DNA of 64,000 bases, taken from assembly GCF_014323705.1 (NCBI RefSeq), contig NZ_JABVEC010000001.1, positions 1-64,000 on the forward strand, read 5' to 3'. The notes under the pieces were generated by a model. That model worked only from the letters and a program-made list of their open reading frames with translations, searched no databases and was not told the DNA's origin. This stretch comes from Actinomadura alba (GTDB lineage Bacteria > Actinomycetota > Actinomycetes > Streptosporangiales > Streptosporangiaceae). Every line of letters starts with the position of its first letter. Positions within the stretch are counted from its first letter, which is position 1. Shown here piece after piece: positions 52,161 to 64,000 of the stretch. The position numbers and the translations under genes are program-made.

Positions 52161-53132
52161 ATGACAATGCGGCAACGCGTGCTCGCCGACGGCACCGCCG
52201 TCAGCGCCCTCTGCCTCGGCGCCATGTTCTTCGGTACCAGGACCGACGAGGCGACGTCCTTCGCCATCCTGGACCGGTTCGTGGAGGCGGGCGGCACACT
52301 GATCGACACCGCCGACAACTACGCCTTCTGGATCGAGGGCGGCGCGGGCGGGGAGAGCGAGGCCGTGCTCGGCCGGTGGCTGGCGAGCCGGAACACCCGT
52401 GACCAGGTCAAGCTCAGCAGCAAGGTCGGGGCCCAGCCGACGATCCCCGGAACCTCCTGGGTGGAGAGTGGCGAGGGGCTGTCCCCCCAGGCGATCCGAG
52501 CGGCGATCGAGGGCAGTCTGCGGCGGCTGGGCACCGACCGCCTGGAGGTCTACTGGGCGCACATCGAGGACCGCTCCGTACCGCTCGAGGACACCGTCGA
52601 CGCGTTCGCGGCGCTGACCGAGGAGGGCAAGGTCGGGGTCCTCGGGGCGAGCAACCATGCCATCTGGCAGGTCGAGCGCGCCCGCGCCCTGGCCCGTGCG
52701 CAGGGGCGGGCCGGATACACCTGTTTGCAGCTCCGCCACTCCTATCTCCGCCCGCGGTTCGACATCCACCTCGACGACCACGGGCACGGCGACGTCACCG
52801 CGGAGGTGCTGGACTACGTGCGCACCGAACCGGACATGAGCCTGTGGGCGTACAGCCCTCTGCTCACCGGCGCCTACACGCGCGCGGACAAGCCCCTGTC
52901 CGACAGGTACGACCATCCCGGCACACCGAGGCGGCTCGCGGTGCTGCGGGAAGTGGCGGACGAGCTGGGGGCCACGCCGATCCAGGTCGTACTCGCCTGG
53001 CTGATGGACGGCGAGCCGCCGATCATCCCGGTCGCCGGGGTGAGCTCGGTGGAGCAGCTGGACGAGCTGCTCGGCGCCATGGAACTGAAGCTCGACGACG
53101 AGCTCCGGCAGCGCATGGACGAGGCCGGCTGA
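52161..53132 (+). CDS. Aldo/keto reductase
   Basis: 323-aa (beta/alpha)8 NADPH oxidoreductase. The catalytic Asp-Tyr-Lys-His set can be traced in TLIDTADNYAFW (Asp, Tyr), KLSSKVGAQPT (Lys) and VYWAHIEDRSVP (His). C-terminal VIPVAGVSSVEQLDELLGAM is the cofactor-binding region. ATG 52161. Probably controlled by the divergent MerR protein. Confidence 0.92.
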   Translation: MTMRQRVLADGTAVSALCLGAMFFGTRTDEATSFAILDRFVEAGGTLIDTADNYAFWIEGGAGGESEAVLGRWLASRNTRDQVKLSSKVGAQPTIPGTSWVESGEGLSPQAIRAAIEGSLRRLGTDRLEVYWAHIEDRSVPLEDTVDAFAALTEEGKVGVLGASNHAIWQVERARALARAQGRAGYTCLQLRHSYLRPRFDIHLDDHGHGDVTAEVLDYVRTEPDMSLWAYSPLLTGAYTRADKPLSDRYDHPGTPRRLAVLREVADELGATPIQVVLAWLMDGEPPIIPVAGVSSVEQLDELLGAMELKLDDELRQRMDEAG

Positions 53133-53160
53133 GCGACGGGCGACCGCGACGGAAGGAGCC

Positions 53161-53200
53161 GGTGTGTTCGATGGCCCACAGCGCGGCCACCGAACACACC
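53161..53200. terminator. Palindrome family B, copy 2 (bidirectional terminator or REP-like element)
   Basis: GGTGTGTTCGATGGCC (53161-53176) / GGCCACCGAACACACC (53185-53200): 16-bp arms with one mismatch and an 8-nt loop, between the convergent aldo/keto reductase and M1 peptidase genes. Core shared with 9510-9544. Confidence 0.75.
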
Positions 53201-53274
53201 ACTCATCCGGCGGGCGTCCCGGCATTCGCCGGGCTCACACCCGTACGCCCATGCCCGTACGCATGCCCGCCGGG

Positions 53275-54777
53275 CTAAGGCCGCCCGTGCAGGTGCTCGT
53301 GCGTGCGGTGGATCCGCTCCCACGACCGCGGTCGCTCCGGTGCGCTCGCGGTCAGCCTGGCCGCGTGCGCGGCGGGTCGCGCGGCCGGCCGGCCGGAGGT
53401 GAACAGCCAGGTCTTGAACAGCTCGTCGAGCTGTTTCCCTGAGACCTTCTCGGCGAGTGCCACGAACTCGGTGATCGTCGCGTTGCCGTACTTCTTCGCC
53501 GCGACCCACTCGCGCAGGGTTCGGAAGAACGCCGCGTCGCCGACGGTGTTGCGCAGGGCCTGAAGCGCGAGGGCACCGCGGTCGTACACCGACTCGTGGA
53601 ACTCCTTGCCCTTGCCGGGGTCGCCCGGCTTCACCTTCCAGAACGAGCTGCTCGCCGGATAGAAGGCATAGGTGAAGTCGGCCAGTTGCTGCGCCGTTCC
53701 CTCGCCCTGCTTCTCCGACCACAGCCACTCGGCGTAGGTCGCGAAACCCTCATTAAGCCAGATATCACGCCAGGAGGCTACGGAGACGCTGTCACCGAAC
53801 CATTGATGGGCGTTCTCATGCACCACGACATAAAGGTTCGAACCGCGCGCGAAGAAAGCCGGGCTGTAGAAGCTGCGGGTCTGCGTCTCCAGCGCGAACC
53901 GGACGTTGGTCTGCGGTACGTAGCCGCCGGCCGCGTCGAAGGGATAGGGACCGAAGATGCCGCTCTCCCACTCGATCACTTCGCCCGTGCGCTCGACGCT
54001 GGCCTTGGCCGCGCCCGCGGCGCTGCCGAGATTGTCGCTGTACGCCGTCACCATGGGCAGGCCGCTCTTCGTGGTGGCGAAGCGCATGTCGAACTTGCCG
54101 ATCGCGAGCGTCGCCAGATAGGTGGCCTGGGGCTGCGACACCCGCCAGTCGAAACGCGTCCAGCCGAACTGGCTCGTCCTGCGGGTCAACACGCCATTGC
54201 TGATCGCCTTGGTCCCGTCGGGCACCGCGACCGAGACGTCATAGGTGGCCTTGTCCAGCGGGTGGTCGTTGCTCGGGAACCACCACCACGCCATCTCGGG
54301 CTCGTTGGCGGCCACCGCGCCGTCCACTGTCCGCTGCCACGGCGTGAGATTGTCGATCTTCACCTTCGACGGCGTGCCCGAATATCGCACGACCACGTTC
54401 ATCGGCCGTCCCGCACGCAGGGTCGACGGCGGCGTGACCACCAGCTCGTGGCCCCCAGACGCGACGTACTTCGCGTCCTGCCCGTTCACCTGCACGGCGC
54501 TGACGTCGAGCGCGAAGTCCAGGTGGAACCGGGTCAGATCCTGCTTGGCCGTGGCGAGGATCGTCGCCGTGCCCTCCAGCTGGTCGCTGACCGGCTGGTA
54601 CTTCAGGCGCAGATCGTAATGCGAGACGTCGTACCCGCCGTTGCCGTAGTCGGGGTAGTAGACGTCGCCGATGCCCGGTGCGCCCAAGCCGCTGTCGACC
54701 GCCGCCGCCGGCACCGCCACCAGCACGCCGACCGCACCGGCGGTCACGGCGATCAGCCGTGCGCGTTGCATGAGCAT
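53275..54777 (-). CDS. Secreted M1 family metallopeptidase
   Basis: 500-aa aminopeptidase-N-like zinc peptidase. Signal peptide (LIAVTAGAVGVLVAVPAAA), N-terminal beta domain (HYDLRLKYQPVSDQLEGTAT), catalytic zinc motif VVVHENAHQWFGDSVS (HExxH form HENAH) with the distal Glu in NEGFATYAEWLW. The C-terminal helical domain is cut short compared with full aminopeptidase N, as in many actinobacterial secreted members. ATG 54777 with AGGAGG upstream. Confidence 0.93.
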   Translation of the reverse strand: MLMQRARLIAVTAGAVGVLVAVPAAAVDSGLGAPGIGDVYYPDYGNGGYDVSHYDLRLKYQPVSDQLEGTATILATAKQDLTRFHLDFALDVSAVQVNGQDAKYVASGGHELVVTPPSTLRAGRPMNVVVRYSGTPSKVKIDNLTPWQRTVDGAVAANEPEMAWWWFPSNDHPLDKATYDVSVAVPDGTKAISNGVLTRRTSQFGWTRFDWRVSQPQATYLATLAIGKFDMRFATTKSGLPMVTAYSDNLGSAAGAAKASVERTGEVIEWESGIFGPYPFDAAGGYVPQTNVRFALETQTRSFYSPAFFARGSNLYVVVHENAHQWFGDSVSVASWRDIWLNEGFATYAEWLWSEKQGEGTAQQLADFTYAFYPASSSFWKVKPGDPGKGKEFHESVYDRGALALQALRNTVGDAAFFRTLREWVAAKKYGNATITEFVALAEKVSGKQLDELFKTWLFTSGRPAARPAAHAARLTASAPERPRSWERIHRTHEHLHGRP

Positions 54778-55095
54778 AAGACCTCCTCATGGGTTGTGTT
54801 CCGTCGGCGCCCCGGGCCGCTCGCCGTTCAGGGCGTCGACCAGGTGGTCTTCTCCCGGACGGGTCCGCGCGAACCCCGGCCGGCCGCATCGCGCGGCGAG
54901 TTCGCCGAATGACACGGCGTACGTCGCGACGGCCGCGGATGAGATCGTTCCAATGCCTGATTTCCAGGGATTGCTGGCTTTGCCTACTGCTTTGATGAGC
55001 GATTTCGAAATCCGGCAGGTATGGACATGGGTGTCGACGTGCGGTGTAATCGCTCCACCTCGGGGATGACAACTGTGAGACACGGGTGGCTCTTA
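54778..55095. other. 318-bp divergent intergenic region with a 12-bp palindrome
   Basis: Between the M1 peptidase and the ABC ATPase genes. It contains a perfect palindrome GATTTCGAAATC at 55001-55012, 84 bp upstream of the ATPase start, a plausible operator. Nothing else coding or structured was recognised. Confidence 0.5.
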
Positions 55096-56385
55096 GTGAC
55101 CGAAGTGGTCCTGAACGCGGTGAGCAAGGTCTACCCTGGCGGGCATCTTGCGGTGGACGACCTGCGTTTGCATGTTCGCGATGGTGAACTGTTCGTGCTG
55201 CTCGGGCCCTCGGGATGCGGCAAGTCCACGGTTCTCCGGATGATCGCGGGCCTAGAGGAGATAAGTTCCGGCGACCTGATGCTGAACGGCACGCTGGCCA
55301 ACGACCTCGACCCGAGAGAACGCAACGTGGCGATGGTCTTTCAGAACGGCGCGCTGTATCCGCACCTGAGCGTTCGCGGAAACCTCGCCTTCCCCCTCGA
55401 GATCGCGCAGGACGACGCCACCGCAACGCGGGAGAAGGTGGTCGAACTCGCCAAGGCGCTCGGGCTCGACCCGATGCTCGAACGCCGGCCGAGCACGCTG
55501 TCGGGCGGCCAGCGCCAGCGGGTCGCGATGGGCCGCGCCATCATCCGTGAGCCCTCGGTGTTCCTGATGGACGAGCCGCTCTCCAACCTCGACGCGACCC
55601 TCCGCACCGAGCTGCGCATGGAGATCGCCGCGCTGGTCCGCTCGCTCGGCGTCACGACGCTGTACGTCACGCACGACCAGGTCGAGGCCCTGACACTGGC
55701 CGACCGAATCGCGATCATGCGTCAGGGCGTGCTGCAGGACGTCGGCACGCCGCAGCAGCTCTACGACGATCCGGCCACGGTCTTCGTCGCCGCGTTCCTC
55801 AGCTCCCCGTACATCAACCTGCTCCAGGCCAACGCGTGGGCCGTGCAGGACGACGGGGTCATCCTGGACTTCGGCGGCCAGCGGCTCGTCGTGCCGTGGA
55901 GCGACCCCCGGTCGTCCGCCTTCATGGCCTGCCACGGATCACCCGTGGTGGTCGGCATCCGGCCCGACGCGCTGACCCTGGTACCCGAACCGGGCGCCGG
56001 GCCGACGTTGTCCGGCAGGCTGCGCGCGCTGGAGTTCCACGGGCACGAATGGATGGCCTACGCCGAGGCCGGCATCCCGGCGGTCGATCCCGAGGAGGTG
56101 ACCGCGCCCCAGCAAGCGACGGCCAAGGTGCCCACGCCGACCAGCGGCGGACGTCTGAAGTCCTCCTTCGGCCGTCTGTTCGGCACGCCGGAATCGGTCG
56201 TCGCCGAGGACGCCGCCAAGAGCAGCGCCGGCCGCTCGGGGCATCACCGGCGGTCCGACCTGGTGTTCCGGATCGGCTCGAGCCGGGGTCTGACGACGGG
56301 CAGCGTCGTTCATCTCACCGTCGACCTCGATCGCGTTCTCGTCTTCGATGCCAACGGCGCCCGGATCGACCGCGTCCGGCGCTGA
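55096..56385 (+). CDS. Sugar ABC transporter ATPase (MsiK/UgpC/MalK type), orphan
   Basis: 429-aa ATP-binding subunit. Walker A GPSGCGKST, Q-loop MVFQNGALYPHL, signature LSGGQRQRVAMGRA, Walker B VFLMDEPLSNLDA and H-loop VTHDQ, then a MalK-type regulatory OB domain (VVVGIRPDALTL). The regulatory domain contains an inserted, low-complexity stretch of about 50 residues (VTAPQQATAKVPTPTSGG and on to AAKSSAGRSGHHRR). No permease or binding-protein genes are adjacent, so it probably energises several sugar importers, like MsiK. GTG 55096 chosen; ATG 55066 possible. Confidence 0.9.
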   Translation: MTEVVLNAVSKVYPGGHLAVDDLRLHVRDGELFVLLGPSGCGKSTVLRMIAGLEEISSGDLMLNGTLANDLDPRERNVAMVFQNGALYPHLSVRGNLAFPLEIAQDDATATREKVVELAKALGLDPMLERRPSTLSGGQRQRVAMGRAIIREPSVFLMDEPLSNLDATLRTELRMEIAALVRSLGVTTLYVTHDQVEALTLADRIAIMRQGVLQDVGTPQQLYDDPATVFVAAFLSSPYINLLQANAWAVQDDGVILDFGGQRLVVPWSDPRSSAFMACHGSPVVVGIRPDALTLVPEPGAGPTLSGRLRALEFHGHEWMAYAEAGIPAVDPEEVTAPQQATAKVPTPTSGGRLKSSFGRLFGTPESVVAEDAAKSSAGRSGHHRRSDLVFRIGSSRGLTTGSVVHLTVDLDRVLVFDANGARIDRVRR

Positions 56386-56414
56386 CGGCCCGGCGCGTCA
56401 CTCGACGGGCGGCG

Positions 56415-57620
56415 TCACGCCGTGAGGCGCCGGTACCATGCGAGAGCCGACGTGTCCGTGAGCGAGGCGACCTGGTCGATCACGACCCGGAGCCGGTCGG
56501 CGTCGTCGACCGCGTCGAGATAGGCGGCGTGGAAGACCCGGTCGAGGCTGTGCGGCGCGTCCTCGGCCAGCAGCGCGGCCAACTCGGTGATCAGCTCACG
56601 CTGCCGGATCCGGTTGACCTCGTGGCGGCTCCACACGTAGTGCGCGGTGATCCCCTTGAGCAGGTCGCACTCCAGCCGCTGCGCGCGCGGCACGATGAGA
56701 TCGGCGTTGTAGCGGGACAGGGCGCCGTCGCCGTACACCGCGCGCGTCGCCTCCTCGGCGGCGAGGCAGAAACGCCCGATCAGCGTGCTCGTGAGGTTCT
56801 TCAGCCCGGCGAGGGTGGCCGAGGTGCCGTCATAGGTCTTCGGCCAGTACGGCTCCCTCAGCAGCGCGGCGAACCGCTCCTCAAGCTCCGCGATCTCGGC
56901 GTCGCTGTAGAGCTTCGCCGCCGCCACGCACACCGCGCGGCGCTCGGCGGAGTCGGCGAGCTGGTCGAGCCGTACGTGCCCGGCCACGAGCGCGTCCTCG
57001 AGGTCGTGCACCGAATAGGCCACGTCGTCGGACCAGTCCATGACCTGCGCTTCGAAGCACAGCCGCCCGTCGGGCGCTCCCTGCCGTACCCAGCGGGCGA
57101 CCTCGACGTCGTCGAGGTAGACGCCGTACTTCGGGTTCTCGGACTTGGTCCACGGGTACTTCATCGACGCGTCGAGTGTCGCCCTGGTCAGGTTGAGCCC
57201 CACGCTCCTGCCGTCCGGCGCGAACGACTTCGGCTCGAGCCGGGTGAGGATGCGCAGGCTCTGGGCGTTTCCCTCGAAGCCGCCACAGCCCTGTGCGACG
57301 GCGTCGAGTGCCAGCTCGCCGTTGTGACCGAACGGCGGGTGGCCGATGTCGTGCGCGAGGCACGCGGTCTCGACGAGGTCGGGCGCGCAGCCGAGCGACC
57401 TGCCGAGCTCACGGCCGACCTGGGCGCATTCCAGTGAGTGGGTCAGCCGGGTGCGCAGGAAGTCGTCGGTGGGATCGGCCACCTGGGTCTTGGCCGCCAG
57501 GCGGCGAAGTGCCGCGCTGTGCAGCACACGGGCGCGGTCGCGCTCGAACGCGGTGCGCCCCCGCCGCTTGGCCGGCTCCGGCGCCCAGCGCTCCCGGTCG
57601 GCACGCGTGTAAACGCTCAT
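56415..57620 (-). CDS. dgt: Deoxyguanosinetriphosphate triphosphohydrolase (dGTPase)
   Basis: 401-aa HD-domain enzyme hydrolysing dNTPs to nucleoside and triphosphate. Visible: [20 protein letters not shown], the HD motif [16 protein letters not shown] (metal ligands), and [20 protein letters not shown]. Full length and typical of actinobacterial Dgt. ATG 57620. Its neighbours are unrelated; in many actinobacteria dgt lies near dnaG and ppdK, as here within 25 kb. Confidence 0.94.
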   Translation of the reverse strand: MSVYTRADRERWAPEPAKRRGRTAFERDRARVLHSAALRRLAAKTQVADPTDDFLRTRLTHSLECAQVGRELGRSLGCAPDLVETACLAHDIGHPPFGHNGELALDAVAQGCGGFEGNAQSLRILTRLEPKSFAPDGRSVGLNLTRATLDASMKYPWTKSENPKYGVYLDDVEVARWVRQGAPDGRLCFEAQVMDWSDDVAYSVHDLEDALVAGHVRLDQLADSAERRAVCVAAAKLYSDAEIAELEERFAALLREPYWPKTYDGTSATLAGLKNLTSTLIGRFCLAAEEATRAVYGDGALSRYNADLIVPRAQRLECDLLKGITAHYVWSRHEVNRIRQRELITELAALLAEDAPHSLDRVFHAAYLDAVDDADRLRVVIDQVASLTDTSALAWYRRLTA

Positions 57621-57665
57621 CGCTCCTCAGCATAGGAGCCGGTGACCGTGGCCCCGCCGGTCCGG

Positions 57666-58379
57666 CTACTGGCGGCCCGTGACACGCGCCACGGTGACGT
57701 ACCAGAGATAGCCGCCGGTCTCCCGGACGATGTAATGGAACTGGGTGTCGCGGGTCTGGACGCTCGGCCCACTGCGGGTCGGCGAGGCGGCCGCGTCGAT
57801 CCCGTGGCCCTCGGCCATTCGCTTGGAGCGCAGGCCGTGCCAGGGGTCGGTGACGATGACCGCCGAGTCCCACTTGAGCCGCTGGAACGCCGTCCCGATC
57901 GCCTTCATGCTCTGCAGGGTGTCGGAACCCTCGGGCACCGCCACGACGCTTCTCTGCGGCACGCCTCGCTGCAGCAGCCAGTTCCGCCCGGCCTCCGCCT
58001 CGGTGAACCTGTCGCCTTCGCGCTTGCCGCCCACCGTGACGATGGCTGGCGCGACTCCCTTGCGGTAGAGCGAGAGGGCGTGCCTGAGCCGCCACTCCAG
58101 CGTCGGCGACGGCCGTCCGTTGTACTGGGCGGCGCCCAGCACGATGATCGCATCGGACTTGGGCCGCTCGTCCTGCCGCGCCTGGTACCAGACCCGCCAT
58201 CCGACGGCGACCGGTGTCAGGATCGCGGCGGCGAGGAGCACCGCGAAGATCCGCAGGATCCAGACCAGTGGCCGGAAACGCCGCCGCCTGGGGCGGTGCT
58301 CCGGTGATTCGTCCTCGGCCCGCTCTTGCGGCTCCGGGGACTCGGCGAGTTCCACTTCCAACGTCATCGTGCTTGCCAC
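57666..58379 (-). CDS. YdcF/SanA-ElyC family (DUF218) membrane protein
   Basis: 237-aa protein with one N-terminal membrane helix (LVWILRIFAVLLAAAILTPV) and an external DUF218 domain (AIIVLGAAQYNGRPSPTLEW; AIVTVGGKREGDRFTEAEAG; AVIVTDPWHGLRSKRMAEGH). Family members are linked to cell-envelope biogenesis. Start uncertain (GTG 58379 or ATG 58367), neither with a good ribosome-binding site. It lies 45 bp upstream of dgt in the same direction. Confidence 0.85.
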   Translation of the reverse strand: MASTMTLEVELAESPEPQERAEDESPEHRPRRRRFRPLVWILRIFAVLLAAAILTPVAVGWRVWYQARQDERPKSDAIIVLGAAQYNGRPSPTLEWRLRHALSLYRKGVAPAIVTVGGKREGDRFTEAEAGRNWLLQRGVPQRSVVAVPEGSDTLQSMKAIGTAFQRLKWDSAVIVTDPWHGLRSKRMAEGHGIDAAASPTRSGPSVQTRDTQFHYIVRETGGYLWYVTVARVTGRQ

Positions 58380-58406
58380 GCTACGTTAGACGCGGGCCGG
58401 ACCGTA

Positions 58407-58470
58407 GAAGGTTCAGCTCCCTCCGGGCGGTTCATACCTGAAGTTTGACCGGGGAGAGAGCCGAACCTTC
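58407..58470 (-). terminator. Long imperfect hairpin after ppdK
   Basis: Outer arms GAAGGTTC (58407-58414) / GAACCTTC (58463-58470) perfect, continued inwards by GCTCCCTCCGG against CCGGGGAGAGAGC with small bulges. Begins 8 bp beyond the ppdK stop. Confidence 0.6.
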
Positions 58471-58478
58471 CGCGTGAG

Positions 58479-61169
<2,691 letters not shown>

Positions 61170-61444
61170 AGGCGCTCCTCCACGCTCCGGTTCCACTAGT
61201 GTGGGAGGCGAAACGACCTCGGCCGCGCGCACGTCGCTGTACATGATGGCCAGGGGTGGTTTGTTTGCGCCTCCCCATGGCGGGACTGTACCCGGCATAT
61301 CGCCGTTCACTTGGCGCCCGCCTTTCCGCGGCATGTCCGCCCAGGTCAGCCTATGAGTACTGGTCTACTCCAATCCGGACAAACGCGACAGACCTCCTGC
61401 ATCGCGCGGACGTTCCGCACCCTCGTGGCTGGGATACTGGGGGG
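61170..61444. promoter_or_regulatory. 275-bp divergent promoter region ppdK / GH15
   Basis: Non-coding. A -10-like GATACT at 61433-61438 ends six bases before the GH15 ATG (61445), compatible with a leaderless GH15 transcript. CCACTAGTGTGG at about 61196 lies upstream of ppdK. No clear regulator motif. Confidence 0.35.
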
Positions 61445-63355
61445 ATGATGGACAAGCCGGGCGACCTGTTGAAGCCCACGATCTCCGTCGGCGGGCCGGC
61501 GGGACCGTTCGCGCCGATCGCCGATTTCGGATTCCTGTCGGACTGCGAGGCGACCGCGCTCGTCGCTCCGAGCGGGAGCGTGGAATGGATGTGCCTGCCG
61601 CGCATCGACTCGCCCAGCGTGTTCGGCTCCCTTCTGGACCGGGACGCCGGCTTCTTCCGGGTCGGCCCCGCCGGGGTCGAGGTACCCGCAGCACAGCGTT
61701 ACATCCCCGGCACGATGGTCATGGAGACCACGTGGTGGACGCACGGCGGCTGGCTGGTCGTCACCGACGCGCTCCTGATGGGCCCCTGGCACCACGAGGA
61801 CGAGCGGTCGCACACCCACCGCCGGGCCCCCACCGACTACGACGCCGACCATGTGCTGCTGCGGATGGTGCGCTGCGTGAACGGCCAGGTCCAGGTCCGG
61901 CTGGACTGCATGCCGGTCTTCGACTACGGCCTCGTGCCGGCCGACTGGGAGCACACCGGCGACGGCTACCACGAGGCGACCGCCCGCGGAAACGACGTCA
62001 ACCTGCGGCTGACCAGCGACATGAACATCGGCTTCGAAGGCCCGCTCGCGACCGCCCGCACCCTGCTCAAGCAGGGCGAGTCGCGCTTCGTGGCGCTGTC
62101 GTGGAGCGAGCACGCGCCACCGCGCGCCTACGACGAGGCACTCGAGCGAATGATCTGGACGATCCACCATTGGCAGCACTGGCTGGACCGGGGCGACTTC
62201 CCCGACCACCCCTGGCGCAGCCACCTCCAGCGCAGCGCGCTCACCCTGAAGGGCCTCACCTACGCGCCCACCGGCGCGGTGGTGGCGGCGGCGACCACCT
62301 CGCTGCCCGAGACTCCGGGCGGCGACCGCAACTGGGACTACCGCTACACCTGGATCCGCGACTCGACGATGGCGCTGTGGGCCTTCTACACCCTCGGGTA
62401 CGACTGGGAGGCCAACGACTTCTTCTACTTCATCACCGACGTGGCCGAGGCCGCCGACGGACGTCTGCAGATCATGTACGGCGTCGACGGGCGGGCCGAG
62501 CTCCCCGAGATCACTCTCGACCATCTGTCCGGCTACGACGGCGCACGGCCGGTACGGATCGGCAACGCGGCCTACATGCAGGCTCAGCACGACGTGTGGG
62601 GCGCCATCATCGGGTCGATCTACCTGTTCGTCCGCAAGCGGGACCGGCTCGACGACCGGCTCTGGACGATCGTGATCAAGCAGGTCGAAGAGGCCCTGGC
62701 CAACTGGCGCAAGCCCGACCACGGCATGTGGGAGGTGCGCGGCGAACCCCGGCACTTCACCTCCTCCAAGGTCTTCTGCTGGGTCGCGGCCAGCAGGGGC
62801 GCCGAACTCGCCCGCATCCGGGGCGACGCCGGGCGGGCCGAGCGCTGGCAGGAGGCGGCCGACGAGATCCACGCGGACGTGCTGGCCAACGCGGTGGACG
62901 AGCGCGGGGTGTTCACCGCCCACTACGACACCACGGCGCTCGACGCCTCGGCCCTGCTCATGCCGCTCCTCGGCTTCCTGCCACCGGAGGACAAGCGGGT
63001 GCGCGAGACCGTGCTGGCCATCGCCGATGAGCTCAGCGAGGACGATCTCGTGCTGCGCTACCGCCCGTCGGAGATCGACGACGGTTTCGCCTCGGACGAG
63101 GGCGCGTTCACGATCTGCTCGTTCTGGCTCGTGTCCGCGTTCGTCATGATCGGCGAGCTGGAGCGGGCGAAGTCGCTCTGCGAGAAGCTGCTGTCGTTCG
63201 CGAGCCCGCTGCAGCTCTACGCCGAGGAGATCGACCCGCACACCGGGCGGCATCTCGGCAACTTCCCCCAGGCGTTCACCCACCTGTCCCTCATCAACGC
63301 CGTGATCCAGGTGATCCGGGCCGAGCAGCGCGAGCGCCCCACGCCGTTCACCTGA
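61445..63355 (+). CDS. Glycoside hydrolase family 15 (trehalase/glucoamylase-like)
   Basis: 636-aa (alpha/alpha)6-barrel protein. N-terminal beta domain (PIADFGFLSDCEATALVAPS; GSVEWMCLPRIDSPSVFGSL), then the catalytic domain with NWDYRYTWIRDSTMALWAF, KPDHGMWEVRGEPRHFTSSK (catalytic Glu region) and the C-terminal EIDPHTGRHLGNFPQAFTHL. The layout matches mycobacterial-type GH15 trehalases, so trehalose is a likely substrate; glucan is possible. ATG 61445 or 61448; the site upstream is a run of six G with almost no spacer, hinting at leaderless translation. Confidence 0.9.
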   Translation: MMDKPGDLLKPTISVGGPAGPFAPIADFGFLSDCEATALVAPSGSVEWMCLPRIDSPSVFGSLLDRDAGFFRVGPAGVEVPAAQRYIPGTMVMETTWWTHGGWLVVTDALLMGPWHHEDERSHTHRRAPTDYDADHVLLRMVRCVNGQVQVRLDCMPVFDYGLVPADWEHTGDGYHEATARGNDVNLRLTSDMNIGFEGPLATARTLLKQGESRFVALSWSEHAPPRAYDEALERMIWTIHHWQHWLDRGDFPDHPWRSHLQRSALTLKGLTYAPTGAVVAAATTSLPETPGGDRNWDYRYTWIRDSTMALWAFYTLGYDWEANDFFYFITDVAEAADGRLQIMYGVDGRAELPEITLDHLSGYDGARPVRIGNAAYMQAQHDVWGAIIGSIYLFVRKRDRLDDRLWTIVIKQVEEALANWRKPDHGMWEVRGEPRHFTSSKVFCWVAASRGAELARIRGDAGRAERWQEAADEIHADVLANAVDERGVFTAHYDTTALDASALLMPLLGFLPPEDKRVRETVLAIADELSEDDLVLRYRPSEIDDGFASDEGAFTICSFWLVSAFVMIGELERAKSLCEKLLSFASPLQLYAEEIDPHTGRHLGNFPQAFTHLSLINAVIQVIRAEQRERPTPFT

Positions 63356-64000
63356 GGACGTCCTCTGTACGGGCCGGAGGGCGGGTGGCGCTCCGGCCGG
63401 GCAGCGTCAGCACGGCGGCCGACCCGAGCACGGCGAGTACGGCCGCGGCGCCGAAGGCGGCCTGGTACCCATCGATGAGGGCGTGCGGTGCCGAGCCGCC
63501 GAGGGCCTGGGTGCGGGCGAGGGCGACGCTCGAGCAGATGGCGACGCCGAGCGCGGTCCCCATGGCGAAGGAGGTGTCGACCAGGCCCGCGGCCAGCCCC
63601 GACTCCTCTTCGGCGACACCGGTGAGAGCCGCGATCTGCGCGCACACGAAGGCCCCGCCCATTCCGGCACCGAAGATCAACAGGCCGACGAGCAGGACGC
63701 CCGTCGAGCCGGCGCCGGCCACCGCCGTGGCCATCAGCACACACGCCGCACTCAGCAAAACGGTCCCGGCCGCGGCGACCGACCGTACCCCCGACCTGGT
63801 CACGAGTCGCTGGCAGAACAGGGCACCGCCGACCGACGTCACCGTCATCACAGCGGCCGCCAGGCCGAACTGCAGAGCCGACCAGCCGCGCAGCTGCTGG
63901 ACGTACGCGGTAAGGGTGACGAGCATGCCGTCGACGGTCATGCCGGCCGCGAGGATCACCAGGTTGCCCCCGACCAGGCCGGGCGAGCGCAGGATCCGCA
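63348..64000 (-). CDS. MFS transporter (C-terminal part, runs off the window)
   Basis: Open frame continues to the right edge; 217 codons are visible. At least six hydrophobic segments occur, with LIFGAGMGGAFVCAQIAALT and SGLAAGLVDTSFAMGTALGVA typical of the DHA2 drug/H+ antiporter group. The C-terminus is Arg/Pro-rich. The stop overlaps the 3' end of the convergent GH15 gene by 8 bp. The N-terminal half and start are outside the window. Confidence 0.85.
   Translation of the reverse strand, partial: RILRSPGLVGGNLVILAAGMTVDGMLVTLTAYVQQLRGWSALQFGLAAAVMTVTSVGGALFCQRLVTRSGVRSVAAAGTVLLSAACVLMATAVAGAGSTGVLLVGLLIFGAGMGGAFVCAQIAALTGVAEEESGLAAGLVDTSFAMGTALGVAICSSVALARTQALGGSAPHALIDGYQAAFGAAAVLAVLGSAAVLTLPGRSATRPPARTEDVLR

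Overview
This is a high-GC, densely packed stretch of an actinobacterial chromosome. GTG and TTG starts are frequent, and 4-bp GTGA or ATGA stop/start overlaps are common. The gene content (dnaG next to a primary sigma factor, ureABCFGD without ureE, the Ter stress operon with DUF475, LprG/P55-like genes beside a wax-ester/DGAT-type acyltransferase) suggests a filamentous actinomycete of the Streptosporangiales/Thermomonosporaceae kind. That placement is inference; there is no rRNA in the window.

Layout. 0-3 kb: a crotonase-family enzyme and a secreted gamma-glutamyltransferase, convergent around a strong hairpin. 2.9-4.4 kb: two gene remnants, a ferritin-like protein and a CAU tRNA. 4.5-10.6 kb: a sugar module with a GH13 alpha-glucosidase, a Gfo/Idh/MocA - DUF993 - TIM-barrel isomerase operon and a LacI regulator; matching AAAGCGCTT-core operators lie at both promoters. 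10.7-14.4 kb: an LprG-like lipoprotein and a P55-like MFS pump in an overlapping operon, followed by a WS/DGAT-like acyltransferase. 14.8-15.7 kb: a small membrane-stress pair. 15.7-20.2 kb: a decayed zone holding an SDR, a GntR regulator, a dgoD gene reduced to its two ends, a lipoprotein, an arginase-family gene also reduced to its ends, an NDH-2-like flavoprotein, a MocR 3' remnant and tRNA-Asn.

20.8-30.6 kb: the most system-like region, a minus-strand operon of terD-terD-DUF475(TerC-like)-terD followed by HpcH/citrate-lyase-like, PRTase-TRSP, PRTase-PELOTA (StiP) and HAD genes. This is the Ter-associated module predicted in the literature to make a nucleoside-like metabolite. A divergent coiled-coil gene abuts it. 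30.6-33 kb: efeOB iron uptake with an IdeR/DmdR-type iron box and no adjacent efeU. 33-37.5 kb: YbjQ-like protein, primary sigma factor, dnaG and a glycolipid-binding protein. 37.6-42.5 kb: an exported amine/amino-acid oxidase coupled to an exported RidA, a TIGR03086 protein and a MocR regulator. 42.6-45.8 kb: an RlpA-like protein, two more remnants, an ECF sigma factor and a reductase.

45.9-50.7 kb: urease operon. Its ureF reading frame carries two in-frame copies of a near-identical palindromic element, each encoding a related His-containing peptide; this is the most striking anomaly seen. A second palindrome family (TGTTCGGTGGCC core) occurs twice, 43.6 kb apart, each time between convergent genes. 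50.8-64 kb: a secreted protein, MerR with an aldo/keto reductase, an M1 peptidase, an orphan sugar-ABC ATPase, dGTPase, a YdcF-like protein, pyruvate phosphate dikinase, a GH15 enzyme and a partial MFS transporter that runs off the right edge.
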